From: Burkholderia contaminans
Lineage (GTDB): Bacteria > Pseudomonadota > Gammaproteobacteria > Burkholderiales > Burkholderiaceae
Reading direction: 5' to 3'
Assembly: GCF_029633825.1 (NCBI RefSeq)
Contig: NZ_CP090640.1
Span: 620,001-684,000, forward strand
DNA length: 64,000 nt
Of this stretch, positions 32,822 to 42,874 are shown piece after piece. Each line of letters opens with the position of its first letter. Position 1 is the stretch's first letter. The translations under genes and the position numbers were made by a program. The notes below the pieces were generated by a model, which worked only from the letters and a program-made list of their open reading frames with translations, made no database searches and was not told the DNA's origin.

Positions 32822-32852
32822 GCACGCTGTCGCAACCGAACAAGGAATCGCT

Positions 32853-33989
32853 ATGGACTATGCAACTCTCAAGCTGATCTGGTGGCTGCTCGTCGGCGTA
32901 CTGCTGATCGGCTTCGCCGTCACCGACGGCTTCGACATGGGCGCGACCGCGCTGCTGCCGTTCCTCGGCAAGACCGACGAGGAACGCCGCATCATCGTCA
33001 ACACGGTCGGCGCGACGTGGGAAGGCAACCAGGTGTGGCTGATCACGGCCGGCGGCGCGATGTTCGCGGCCTGGCCGCTCGTCTACGCCGCGTCGTTCTC
33101 CGGCTTCTACTTCGCGATGCTGCTCGTGCTGTTCGCGTTGTTCTTCCGGCCGGTGGGCTTCGACTACCGCAGCAAGCGGCCGGACCCGCGCTGGCGCGCG
33201 GGCTGGGACTGGGGCCTGTTCGTCGGCGGCTTCGTGCCGGCGCTGGTGTTCGGCGTCGCGTTCGGCAACCTGCTGCAAGGCGTGCCGTTCAAGTTCGACA
33301 GCGACCTGCGCGTGACCTACTACGGCGGCTTCTGGGCGCTGCTGAACCCGTTCGCGCTGCTGTGCGGGCTCGTCAGCCTCACGATGCTCGTCGCGCACGG
33401 CGCCGCCTTCATCAAGATGAAGACGGAAGGCGTGATCGCGCGCCGCGCGTCGGTCGCACTGCGCGTAGCGTCGTTCCTCGCGGTCGTGCTGTTCGTGCTG
33501 GCCGGCGTGCTGATCGCGTCGTATATCGGCGGCTTCCACATCACGCACGCCGCACCGACCGACACCGTCGCGAACCCGCTGCTCAAGGACGTCGCAGCCG
33601 GCTCGGGCCTGTGGCTCGCGAACTACGGCGAGTATCCGTGGATGATCGCGGCGCCCGTCGTCGCGATCGCCGGCGGCCTGCTCGCGCTGCTGCTCGCCGG
33701 CTCGAAGCAGGAAAAAACGGCGTTCTTCTGCACGGGCCTGATGATCACGGGCGTGATCCTCACCGCCGGCTTCTCGATGTTCCCGTTCATCATGCCGTCG
33801 TCGCTCGACCCGCGCAGCAGCCTGACCGTATGGGATTCGACGTCGAGCCACATGACGCTGCAGGTGATGCTGTTCGCGGTGATCGTGTTCCTGCCGATCA
33901 TCCTGCTCTACACGAGCTGGGTGTACCGCGTGATGCGCGGCAAGGTCACGCGCGAGGTGCTCGAAGAGAACAAGCATTCGATGTATTGA
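32853..33989 (+). CDS. cydB: Cytochrome bd ubiquinol oxidase subunit II
   Basis: The 378-residue partner of CydA. It starts [21 protein letters not shown], continues TDGFDMG (conserved Asp/proton path) and contains WEGNQVWLI and several further helices. It lies 31 bp after cydA, and a CydX gene follows 62 bp later. Oxygen-limited induction is expected from FNR/Anr-like boxes upstream of the operon. Confidence 0.96.
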   Translation: MDYATLKLIWWLLVGVLLIGFAVTDGFDMGATALLPFLGKTDEERRIIVNTVGATWEGNQVWLITAGGAMFAAWPLVYAASFSGFYFAMLLVLFALFFRPVGFDYRSKRPDPRWRAGWDWGLFVGGFVPALVFGVAFGNLLQGVPFKFDSDLRVTYYGGFWALLNPFALLCGLVSLTMLVAHGAAFIKMKTEGVIARRASVALRVASFLAVVLFVLAGVLIASYIGGFHITHAAPTDTVANPLLKDVAAGSGLWLANYGEYPWMIAAPVVAIAGGLLALLLAGSKQEKTAFFCTGLMITGVILTAGFSMFPFIMPSSLDPRSSLTVWDSTSSHMTLQVMLFAVIVFLPIILLYTSWVYRVMRGKVTREVLEENKHSMY

Positions 33990-34051
33990 TGCTTTGAACC
34001 GGGCCGGGGCGCGCACGTGCCCCCGCCCACCGTTTCGCAAGGAGTCGGATC

Positions 34052-34168
34052 ATGTGGTATTTCAGCTGGATTCTCGGTATCGGCGTCGCGCTGTCGTTCG
34101 GCATCGTCAATGCGATGTGGCTCGAAGCGCGGCAGAAGACGCAGGAAGCACGCGTTCGCCACGACTGA
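34052..34168 (+). CDS. cydX: Cytochrome bd oxidase small subunit CydX
   Basis: A 38-residue single-helix protein beginning MWYFSWILGIGVALSFGIVN and ending in a charged tail (WLEARQKTQEARVRHD). The MWYFSW...LG start and the length are diagnostic for CydX/YbgT, which stabilises the CydAB haem site. GGAG lies 10 nt before the ATG. Too short for routine ORF calling but convincing. A terminator follows within 40 bp. Confidence 0.93.
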   Translation: MWYFSWILGIGVALSFGIVNAMWLEARQKTQEARVRHD

Positions 34169-34204
34169 CGCGCGCGGCCGATCGCGCCGCCGCCGTCCCG
34201 AAGG

Positions 34205-34232
34205 AACCTCGCCTCGCGCGAGGTTTTTTTTC
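34205..34232 (+). terminator. Rho-independent terminator after the cyd operon
   Basis: AACCTCGC / GCGAGGTT stem followed by eight T. Confidence 0.9.
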
Positions 34233-34294
34233 GCCCGGGGCCGGCCGGACAGGTCCGTCACACCGATGCCAATTTAGCGCCAGATTGATACCAC

Positions 34295-34323
34295 TTGAAT
34301 ACCAATAAAAGGTTTCATAAGAT
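34295..34323 (+). promoter_or_regulatory. Probable promoter of the GH20 gene with operator-like repeats
   Basis: TTGAAT, 17 bp, TAAGAT, about 430 bp ahead of the GH20 ATG. Two copies of ATACCA (34288-34293 and 34299-34304) overlap the -35; the half-site resembles the nag operator arm (TAATACCAGT). The remaining 34,324-34,754 leader holds short GC-rich ORFs I cannot support as genes. Confidence 0.45.
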
Positions 34324-34754
34324 CTTTGGACACGGCCGCTGACAGGCCGAATCCTTCCGGGTGGGGGAGACATGCGAATCCCGTATGGGGCGCGCGACTG
34401 CGCGCCGTCTCGTCGTCTGCACGCGGCGGCCGGTTGTGCGTCGTCGGCAAGCGCGACCGCTTTCGACCGTGCAGGTCGCGCACGCGCCTTGGCCCATGGG
34501 CACGTCGTCACGGCATCAACATCAGCAGCCGCCGCTGCCGTGCGCCGCCGATGAAGACGCGCATCCGCCCGCGCCGATCCGACCGGCACGCCTGCCCGCC
34601 ACCCGTTCCGTAACGCACGCGCCCGCGTGCCGACACCGCGCGGGCAGCCGCATCGCCCGCGCACCCTGTTGTCCCCGCAGCTCCGTTGCAAGCCCCGTTC
34701 GCAGCGACGTCATCCCGTGACGCCGCTACGCCCCCTTTTGTCTCAGGAGTCCGC

Positions 34755-37237
34755 ATGAACCGAACCTTGTCCACCCTGTTTGCCGGCCTGCTGATCGCGG
34801 CACTGTCGCCGGTCGCGCTCGGCGCGCTGCCGGCGTCGAGCGCGGCGGTCGCGACGGCCGGCACCGTCCGTCCACCCGTGCCGCCGGCCGATCTCGCGGC
34901 GCTGCTGTCGAACGGCCTCGCGCTGCGCGTCGCCGTCGACAACAATCACGCGGCCGCGGCCGGCGTGCCGTGCGCCGATCTCGGCGCCGACGGCGCGGCC
35001 TGCGCGACCGGCCGCCTGATCCTGCAGAACCGCGGCCATCAGGCGATCGCCGACGGCGGCTGGAAGCTCTACCTGCACAGCATCCGCCGCCTGCTGCGGA
35101 TCGACCGCCCCGGCTTCGCGCTGCGGCGGCTCACCGGCGACCTGTACGAACTGACGCCGCAACCGGGCTCGGTGCGGCTGGCACCGGGCGAGCGCATCGA
35201 GCTGCCGTTCGTCGCCGAATACTGGCTGCTGCGGTACAGCGACGTGATCCCGCGCCCGTACGTGGTCGTCGATGGCGCGCCGGCCGCCGTGCTCCGCTAC
35301 AACGACACCGACGACGAGCTGCGCTACGTCGAATCGCTGCCGGCCGACGCGCAGAACAACTCGACCGGCAATGCGCCGCCCGTCGCCGCGCGGCCCGACG
35401 CGAGCCGCGCGCTGCCGAGCGTGAAGCGCGAGCAGCCGCTGCCCGGCACACTCGACCTGCGCGGCGTCGAGCTCGCGCTGCCGAACCTGCCCGACGCGCA
35501 GGTCGCGGCACTGCGCGAACGCGCAAGCACACTCGGGCTCGACGGTGCACGCGTGCCGGTATGGGGTGTGGTCGCGCCGCGCCGACTGCCGGCCGACATC
35601 GCAACGCCGGGCGGTTACCGGCTCGCGATCGGGCCGCGCGGTGCGTTCATCGAAGCGTACGATCGCGCCGGTCTCTACTACGGCGTGCAGACGCTCTACT
35701 CCCTCGCGCCCGTTGGCGGCGGCCCGATTCCGGCGATGCTCGTCGAGGATGCACCGCGCTTCACGCATCGCGGGATGCACGTCGATCTCGCGCGCAACTT
35801 CAAGCATCCGGCGACGCTGCGCCGCCTGATCGACCAGATGAGCGCGTACAAGCTCAATCGCCTGCACCTGCATCTGTCCGACGACGAGGGCTGGCGCATC
35901 GAGATTCCCGGCCTGCCCGAACTCACCGAGATCGGAGGACGCCGCTGCCACGACCCGAGCGAGACGCGCTGCCTGCTGCCGCAGCTCGGCTCCGGCCCGG
36001 ACAACCGCTCCGGCGGCGGCTACCTGACGCGCGACGACTACGTGTCGCTGGTGCGCTACGCGGCCGCGCATTTCGTCGAGATCATCCCGGAGATCGACAT
36101 GCCCGCGCATGCGCGCGCGGCCGTCGTGACGATGGAGGCACGTTACAAGCGGCTGCATGCGGCCGGCCGCGAGCAGGAAGCGAACGCATACCGGCTGCTC
36201 GATCCGCAGGACACGTCGAACCTGACGACGGTGCAGTTCTACGACCGGCGCAGCGACCTGAACCCGTGCGTGCCGGGCGCGCTCAATTTCGCGTCGAAGG
36301 TGATCCGCGAGATCGCGGCGATGCATGCGGACGCGCAGGCGCCGCTTCACACCTGGCACTACGGCGGCGACGAGGCGAAGAACATCTTCCTCGGCGGGGG
36401 CTCCAGCCGCTGAACGGCACCGCCCCGAACAAGGGACGCATCGACCTCGCCGCGCAGGACAAGCCGTGGGCGCGTTCGCCCGCGTGCACGGCGCTGCTCC
36501 AGCGCGGCGAGATCAAGTCGATCGACGAGCTGCCGACGCGTTTCGCGCAACAGGTGAGCGCGGCGGTCAACGCGAACGGGATCGACACGATGGCCGCGTG
36601 GCAGGACGGCATCAAGCATGCGAACGGGCCGCAGGACTTCAGCACGCGCCACGTGATGGTGTCGCTGTGGGACACGATCTTCTGGGGCGCCTCGGACAGC
36701 GCACGCGACCTGAGCGGCAAGGGCTACCTGACGGTGCTCGCGCTGCCCGACTACCTGTACTTCGACTTCCCGTACACGCTCAACCCGCGCGAGCGCGGCT
36801 ACTACTGGGGCTCGCACGCGACGGACGAGTACAAGGTGTTCTCGCTCGCACCGGAGAACCTGCCGCAGAACGCCGAAGTGATGGGCGACCGCGACGGCAA
36901 CACGTTCGAGGTGACGGGCACGGGCCCCGCGCCGCGCATCGAAGGCATGCAGGGGCAGGCGTGGGGCGAGGTGATGCGCAACGACACCTTCCTCGAATAC
37001 ATGGCCTATCCGCGGCTGCTCGCGCTCGCCGAGCGCGCATGGCACCGGGCCGACTGGGAGCTGTCGTATGCGGCCGGCGTGCGCTTCAAGCGCGGCGACA
37101 CGCATCACGTCGACATCGCCGCGCTGCAGCGCGACTGGGCAGGTTTCGCGACGCTGCTCACGCAACGCGAATTGCCGAAGCTCGACCGGGCCGGCGTCGG
37201 CTACCGGAAGCCGACCTTCACGCTGACGAATCCGTGA
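34755..37237 (+). pseudogene. GH20 beta-N-acetylhexosaminidase, single-base frameshift
   Basis: Periplasmic or outer-membrane chitobiase-type enzyme releasing GlcNAc for the adjacent nag operon. The first frame (34755-36413) encodes a signal peptide, the CHB_HEX N-terminal domain, the GH20b domain and the TIM barrel up to the catalytic Asp-Glu in YGGDEAKN. The frame then breaks at a run of five G (36396-36400). The remaining ~270 residues (GLQPLNGTAPNKGRIDL to FTLTNP) continue in the -1 frame to 37237. Restoring one G gives GGGGLQPLNGT, so a single G is missing. Without the C-terminal part the barrel is incomplete. Real inactivation or sequencing error cannot be separated here. Confidence 0.88.
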
Positions 37238-37402
37238 CCGGCTGAGCGGTTGCATGGCTGCGCGACGGCGCGACGCAGGCGAACGCGTCACGCCGTCGCC
37301 CGCACCAAGGAAAAACGGCTTGCGACGCATCGCAAGCCGTTTTCGTTTTGCCGGCCGGCCCGAACCCGCAGCGCGGATCAGGACGGCTTCATCGCATCCG
37401 CA

Positions 37403-39172
37403 TCAGGCCGGTTGAGCAGCCGCCCCGCTGCCCGACGGCGGCAGGCGCGCACCGAGCTGTTCGGCATAGCGTGCGGCCGCGTTGCCGCAGACGATGTGGA
37501 ACGTGTCGAGCGACACCCACGCGACGTCGAGCGCACCGAGACGATCGCGATCGACCGCCGACGGATCGCGCACGACCACACGCAGGCGCGTGGTCGCGAC
37601 CGCATCGAGCGATACGACGTTGGTCGCACCGCCGAACACCGCGAGCCAGCGCGTCGGCTCCGGATCGAGCGGGCCGGCGGCCGCGCCCGTGACGGGCTGT
37701 GCGACAGCGGCCGTCGCCGTCGATGCCGCCCCTGCCGCGCCGCTGCCGATCGCGGCACGCATCTCGTCTGCAATGATGTCGGCCTCGGGCCCGATGATCA
37801 CCTGCACGCTGTTGCCGCCGCGCTTGAGCACGCCGCGCGCGCCGATCGACTTCAGCTCCGGCTCCGACACCTTCTCCGGATCGACGACGGTCAGGCGCAG
37901 GCGCGTCGTGCACGCGTCGACGACCGACAGGTTGCCTGCGCCGCCGAGCGCGGCGATGTAGCGTTGCGCACGCGGCGCGGCAGCCGTAGCCGCGGCACCG
38001 GCCGCCGGTGCGACGAAGCCGCCCGATGCGTACGATTGCTCGGCCGCATCGGCCGATGCCGGCTCACGGCCCGGCGTGGCCATGTTGAACTTGCGGATGA
38101 AGAAACGGAACAGCCCGTAGTACGCGGCGCCGTACGCGATGCCGAGCGGGATCGCGATCCAGCCCTTCGTCGACAGCCCGTAGTTCAGCACGTAGTCGAT
38201 CGCGCCGGCCGAGAACGTGAAGCCGAGCTTCACGCCGAGGATCTGGCAGATCGCGAGCGACAGCCCCGTCAGCACCGCGTGGATCACGTACAGCACCGGT
38301 GCGAGGAACATGAAGCTGAATTCGATCGGCTCGGTCACGCCGGTCAGGAACGACGTGAGCGCCATCGAGAACAGCAGGCCGCCCACCATCGCGCGGCGTT
38401 CCTTCGGCGCTTCGTGCAGCATCGCGAGACACGCGGCCGGCAGGCCGAACATCATGATCGGGAAGAAGCCGGCCATGAAAGTGCCCGCGGTCGGGTCGCC
38501 CGCGAAGAAGCGGTGCAGGTCGCCGTGCACGATCTCGCCGCCGGCGGGCGGCGTGAAGTTGCCGAACACGAACCACGCGAGCGAGTTGATGATGTGGTGC
38601 AGGCCCGTGACGAGCAGCAGGCGGTTCAGGAAGCCGAACACGAACGCGCCGATCGCGCCCGCCGTCGTCAGCCACTGGCCGGCCGCGTCGATCGCATGCT
38701 GGATCGGCTGCCAGACGTACCCGAACGCGATGCCGAGTATCACGCAGACCAGCCCCGTGATGATCGGCACGAACCGTTTGCCGCCGAAGAACGCAAGGTA
38801 GTCCGGCAGCTTGATGTCTTTATAACGGTTGTACAGCAGGCCCGCGACCACACCCGCGATGATCCCGGACAGCACGCCCATGTTCAGCTTGGGATCGATG
38901 TCCTTCATGATCGCGGTTTCGATCAGGTAGCCGATCGCGCCCGCGAGCGCTGCCACGCCGTTGTTGTCCTTCGCGAAACCGACCGCCACGCCGATCGCGA
39001 ACAGCAGCGGCAGGTTGTCGAAGATCGCACCGCCGGCGTCGGCGATCATCTTGATGTTGAACACGTCCGGCTGGCCGAGCCGCAGCAGGATGCCGGCAAC
39101 CGGCAGCACCGCGATCGGCAGCATCAGCGCCCGGCCCAGGCCCTGTATTTTCAGAAACGGATTCCCGTTCAT
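37403..39172 (-). CDS. nagE: N-acetylglucosamine-specific PTS transporter, IIC-IIB-IIB'
   Basis: Imports and phosphorylates GlcNAc. The 589 residues have an EIIC membrane domain (~1-360; MFGLPAACLAMLHEAP; VTEPIEFSF) and two C-terminal EIIB domains. The first (~395-475) has the phosphorylated cysteine C421 in DACTTRLRL. The second (~505-580) keeps TTRLRV, but the matching residue is Ala526, so it cannot carry phosphate. No EIIA is attached; it is supplied by the neighbouring multidomain protein. GGAGGA precedes the ATG at 39172. It is the last gene of the nag operon. Confidence 0.94.
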   Translation of the reverse strand: MNGNPFLKIQGLGRALMLPIAVLPVAGILLRLGQPDVFNIKMIADAGGAIFDNLPLLFAIGVAVGFAKDNNGVAALAGAIGYLIETAIMKDIDPKLNMGVLSGIIAGVVAGLLYNRYKDIKLPDYLAFFGGKRFVPIITGLVCVILGIAFGYVWQPIQHAIDAAGQWLTTAGAIGAFVFGFLNRLLLVTGLHHIINSLAWFVFGNFTPPAGGEIVHGDLHRFFAGDPTAGTFMAGFFPIMMFGLPAACLAMLHEAPKERRAMVGGLLFSMALTSFLTGVTEPIEFSFMFLAPVLYVIHAVLTGLSLAICQILGVKLGFTFSAGAIDYVLNYGLSTKGWIAIPLGIAYGAAYYGLFRFFIRKFNMATPGREPASADAAEQSYASGGFVAPAAGAAATAAAPRAQRYIAALGGAGNLSVVDACTTRLRLTVVDPEKVSEPELKSIGARGVLKRGGNSVQVIIGPEADIIADEMRAAIGSGAAGAASTATAAVAQPVTGAAAGPLDPEPTRWLAVFGGATNVVSLDAVATTRLRVVVRDPSAVDRDRLGALDVAWVSLDTFHIVCGNAAARYAEQLGARLPPSGSGAAAQPA

Positions 39173-39259
39173 TCAGTCCTCCAATCCTTGTCTCGTCATT
39201 AATCGTCGTTGACCTAATTGCTTTCGTCTTGAAACCGGTCGCGAACCTGCCGTCGACGC

Positions 39260-41818
39260 TCAGTCGAGCGGCCAGACCTCGCGGCTTGCTGCCCTTACCG
39301 CCTGTGCCGAATCGAGCGCGAGCAGATCCTGCGCGCGCTGACGGCACAACTGGTAATCGAGACGGCGCACACGCGCCTTGATGCCCGGCACCGATACGGG
39401 GTCGACCGACAGTTCGGTCACGCCGAGACCCACCAGGATCGGCACCGCGAGCGGATCGCCGCCGAGCGCGCCGCACACGCCCACCCACTTGCCGTGCTTC
39501 GCGGCGCCGCGCACCGCGATGTCGATCAGGCGCAGCACGGCCGGATGCAGGCCGTCGGACTGCGCAGCGAGATCGGCCTGGCAGCGGCCCATCGCGAGCG
39601 TGTACTGCGTCAGGTCGTTGGTGCCGATCGACAGGAAATCCGCGTGCTGCGCGAGCTGGTCGGCCAGCAGCGCGGCCGACGGCACCTCGATCATCACGCC
39701 GACCTCGATCGGCTCGGTGCGGCCCTGCGCACGCGCGAATTCGTCGATGCGCTTGCGCAGCCGTACGAGCTCGCCCGCGTCGGTCACCATCGGCAGCAGG
39801 ATGCGCACCGCGCCGAACGGCTTCACCGCGAGCAGGCCCTGCAACTGATCGTCGAGCAGATCGGGGCGCACCTGCGCGAGACGGATGCCGCGCAGGCCGA
39901 GCGCCGGGTTCGGTTCGGGCGGCAGCGTCAGGTAGTCGACTTCCTTGTCGGCGCCGACGTCGAGGGTGCGGATGATCGCCGTGCGGCCCTGCAATGCGTC
40001 GACGATCGACTGGTAGCTCTGCTGGTGTTCGACCGCCGTCGGTGCGGCCTGGCGATGGATGAACATCAGTTCGGTGCGCAGCAGGCCGACTGCGTCGGCG
40101 CCGTTGTCGACCGCGGTGTTCGCGTCGTCGAGCGTCGCGATGTTCGCGGCGACCTCGATCGCGCGACCGTCGACCGTCGCAGCCGCTTCACCCGCCAGTT
40201 GCCGGTTCGCCTCGCGCACGCCGTCCAGACGCTGGCGCTCGTGCCGCGCGCGCTCGACGTCGAGCGCGGTCGGTGCGTGTTCGAGCCGGCCCGCGCTCGC
40301 ATCGACGACGACCTGCGTGCCGTCCGGAATCGCGTACAGCGCATCGCCGACCGCAACCAGCGCCGGGATGCCGAGCTGCCGCGCGATGATCGCCGCGTGC
40401 GAAGTCGCACCGCCGCGCGCCATCACGAGCGCGGTCACGCGCTGGCGATCGAGCGACGACAGGTCGGACGGCGTGAATTCCTCGGCTGCGAGCACCGCTT
40501 CGTCGGGCAGCACACGCGCGGCGCCGTTCGTATGGCCGAGCGCACGCTGCACGCGCTTCTCGATGTCGCGCAGGTCGGCCGCGCGTTCGGCGAGCAGTGC
40601 ATCGTCGAGCTTCGACAGCGTATCGATCTGCGTGCGGATCGTCGCGCGCCATGCGAAGCCTGCGCTCTTGCCGAGGCTGATCAGGTCGCGCGCCGCGTCG
40701 ATCAGCGTCGGGTCCTCGAGCAGCACACGGTGCACCGCGAAGATGCCCGCTTCGCCGACCGCGCCGCGCGCCGATGCGTTGCGCACGGTTTCGGCGAGTT
40801 CGGCGTCGACCGCCTTCAGCGCCTGGTCGAGCTGGCGGCTTTCCGTGGCCGGCGTGCCGGCGGCCTGCTCGGGCGGCACGATTTCCGCATCGTCGAGACG
40901 CACCAGCGTGCCGACCGCGATGCCGGGCGCCGCGCACACGCCTGCGAGCGTGTTGGGTTCGACAGGGGCACCGACGTTGCGTGCGACCGTCTGCGGCGCG
41001 GGCGACTTCAGCCGCGCCGGTTGCTCCTCGACTTCGCCGTGCGCTTCGCGCAGCAGCTCGTGCTCGACCGCATCGACGGCCTGCTGTGCATGGGCGCCGC
41101 GACCAACGAGCTCGACCGTCGCGCCTTCGCCGGCGCCGAGGCCGAGCAGGCCGACGACGCTCGCGATCGACGCCTTGCGGCCGTCGAACAGCACGTCGAC
41201 GGTCGCGTCGAACCCGCGCACGGCTTCGCGCGCCCGCGCGGCCGGCCGCGCATGCAGGCCGCCCGGTTGCGCCAGCACGATTTCACGGCGCACTTCGTTC
41301 TGCGCCGCGGCGCCGGTTTGCGCCGCCTGCACGGCCGCTTCGCCCTTGCCGCGCAGCACGAGCAGCGGCGTCTTGCCGGCCGTCGCGAAGCCGCTGGCAC
41401 GATCGACGACCTCGAACGCATCCGAGTTGGCGATCGCGACCACCGACACGAGCGAATGCGCGCTGCGCGCCACCGCGTCCTGGTCGAACTCGATCAGCAG
41501 CGTGCCCGCCTCGACACGCGCGCCCGCCTCGACGTGCGCGATGAAACCCTGTCCGTTCAGCTCGACGGTATCGATGCCGATGTGCAGCAGCACTTCCGCG
41601 CCCTGCGGCGTCGTGATCGTCACCGCGTGGCCCGTGCGCGCGAGATGCGACACGACGCCCGCGCACGGTGCGACGAGCTGGCCCGCGAGCGGGTCGACAC
41701 CGATGCCGTCGCCGAACATCCCGCCGGAGAACACCGGATCGGGCACGTCGGCCAGCGCGACGATCGGCCCCGTCAACGGGGAAAGCAGGACGATCTGATC
41801 GTGGGTGGGGCTCTTCAA
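39260..41818 (-). CDS. nagF: Multiphosphoryl transfer protein EIIA-HPr-EI (GlcNAc PTS)
   Basis: A complete soluble phosphorelay in one chain: EIIA-Glc-like (~5-150; VLLHIGIDTVELNG, active His), HPr (~175-265; QPGGLHARPAAR, active His), then EI (~285-850; GGATSHAAIIARQ with the phosphohistidine, EVGVMIEVPSAALLADQ, C-terminal PEP site FLSIGTNDLTQY). It passes phosphate from PEP to NagE. The TTG at 41818 (KSPTHDQIVLL) is chosen because GAGGAG lies 6 nt before it; an upstream in-frame ATG at 41842 has a poorer RBS and would add eight residues. It lies 39 bp after the isomerase gene. Confidence 0.93.
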   Translation of the reverse strand: MKSPTHDQIVLLSPLTGPIVALADVPDPVFSGGMFGDGIGVDPLAGQLVAPCAGVVSHLARTGHAVTITTPQGAEVLLHIGIDTVELNGQGFIAHVEAGARVEAGTLLIEFDQDAVARSAHSLVSVVAIANSDAFEVVDRASGFATAGKTPLLVLRGKGEAAVQAAQTGAAAQNEVRREIVLAQPGGLHARPAARAREAVRGFDATVDVLFDGRKASIASVVGLLGLGAGEGATVELVGRGAHAQQAVDAVEHELLREAHGEVEEQPARLKSPAPQTVARNVGAPVEPNTLAGVCAAPGIAVGTLVRLDDAEIVPPEQAAGTPATESRQLDQALKAVDAELAETVRNASARGAVGEAGIFAVHRVLLEDPTLIDAARDLISLGKSAGFAWRATIRTQIDTLSKLDDALLAERAADLRDIEKRVQRALGHTNGAARVLPDEAVLAAEEFTPSDLSSLDRQRVTALVMARGGATSHAAIIARQLGIPALVAVGDALYAIPDGTQVVVDASAGRLEHAPTALDVERARHERQRLDGVREANRQLAGEAAATVDGRAIEVAANIATLDDANTAVDNGADAVGLLRTELMFIHRQAAPTAVEHQQSYQSIVDALQGRTAIIRTLDVGADKEVDYLTLPPEPNPALGLRGIRLAQVRPDLLDDQLQGLLAVKPFGAVRILLPMVTDAGELVRLRKRIDEFARAQGRTEPIEVGVMIEVPSAALLADQLAQHADFLSIGTNDLTQYTLAMGRCQADLAAQSDGLHPAVLRLIDIAVRGAAKHGKWVGVCGALGGDPLAVPILVGLGVTELSVDPVSVPGIKARVRRLDYQLCRQRAQDLLALDSAQAVRAASREVWPLD

Positions 41819-41857
41819 CTGGGACTCCTCGGCGCGTCTCATCGGCGGTCTCGGCTA

Positions 41858-42874
41858 TCAGTGCGTTTCGGTGACTTTGTTCAGGTGGCGCGGCGTGTCG
41901 GGATTGCGGCCGCGCGCAACGGCGAGATCCGCCGCCATCACGTAGAACGAAAGAATGGCGGCGATCGGGTCGAGCGCCGAATGGGCAGACTGCGCAAGCG
42001 GCAGCGTCGCGCCGGGTATGCCGGCGGGCGCCGCGAGCAGCACGGCGGCGCCGCGGGCGCGCATGTCTGCGGCAAGCTGCAGCAGGCCGGCCTGCTCGGG
42101 CCCCGGCGGAGCGAACACGAGCAGCGGATAGTCGCGGTCGATCAGCTCCATCGGGCCGTGACGGACTTCGGCGCTCGAGAACGCCTCGGCCTGGATGCCG
42201 GACGTCTCCTTCAGCTTCAGCGCGGCTTCCTGCGCGATCGCGAGGCCCAGGCCGCGGCCGATCACGATCATCCGTTCGACACCCGCGAGCGCGGCCACCG
42301 CCTGCGACCAGTCGAGCCGGCCGGCCTGCGCGAGCACGTCGGGCAGGCCGCGCAGTGCGGTCGTCAGCGCGGCGTCGCGCTGCCAGTACGCGACGATCTG
42401 CGCGGACAGCGACAGCATCGCGATATAGCTCTTCGTCGCGGCGACCGACAGTTCGGGGCCGGCAAGCAGCGGCAACTGGTGCTCGCACGCGTCGGCGAGC
42501 GGCGACGGCAGCACGTTCACCGCGGCGACGGTGCGCGCGCCGGCTTCGCGCAGCGCGGCCATCGTATTGACGAGATCGGGGCTCTTGCCCGACTGGGAGA
42601 AGGCGATCGCGAGCTGGTCCTGCACCTTCAGCGGCGCCTGCTGCAGCGTCGCGACCGACATCGGCAGCGATGCGACCGGCACGCCGAGGCGGCTCATCGT
42701 CAGGCTCGCGAAATAGCTCGCGGCGTGATCCGAGCTGCCGCGTGCGACCGTCAGCGCGACGGCCGGCGGGTGGTCGAGCAATTGGCCGGCGAGCGCTTCG
42801 ACGCGCGTGGTGTCGGCGAGCTGCGCAGCGACGACCTGGGCGGACTCGCGCGCTTCCTTAAGCATATTCGACAA
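41858..42874 (-). CDS. SIS-domain glucosamine-6-phosphate deaminase (NagB-II type)
   Basis: Converts GlcN-6-P to Fru-6-P and ammonia. It belongs to the SIS family related to the GlmS isomerase half rather than classical NagB. The 338 residues contain two SIS domains (ARGSSDHAASYFASL; FSQSGKSPDLVNTM; ATKSYIAMLS; SSAEVRHGPMELID). It overlaps the end of nagA. The TTG at 42874 has AAGGAG with a 6-nt spacer; an ATG at 42865 (MLKEAR) is the alternative. The role follows from family and operon, with no classical nagB nearby. Confidence 0.88.
   Translation of the reverse strand: MSNMLKEARESAQVVAAQLADTTRVEALAGQLLDHPPAVALTVARGSSDHAASYFASLTMSRLGVPVASLPMSVATLQQAPLKVQDQLAIAFSQSGKSPDLVNTMAALREAGARTVAAVNVLPSPLADACEHQLPLLAGPELSVAATKSYIAMLSLSAQIVAYWQRDAALTTALRGLPDVLAQAGRLDWSQAVAALAGVERMIVIGRGLGLAIAQEAALKLKETSGIQAEAFSSAEVRHGPMELIDRDYPLLVFAPPGPEQAGLLQLAADMRARGAAVLLAAPAGIPGATLPLAQSAHSALDPIAAILSFYVMAADLAVARGRNPDTPRHLNKVTETH

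Noticed and set aside
34372..34554. 60-codon ORF in the GH20 leader with a purine-rich RBS
   Set aside because: Ala/Arg-rich composition like random GC-rich DNA, no recognisable features.
34970..36400. Alternative 755-residue protein beginning at 34,970
   Set aside because: Its first two-thirds is Arg-rich shadow of the GH20 gene; only the last third is real and belongs to the frameshifted gene.
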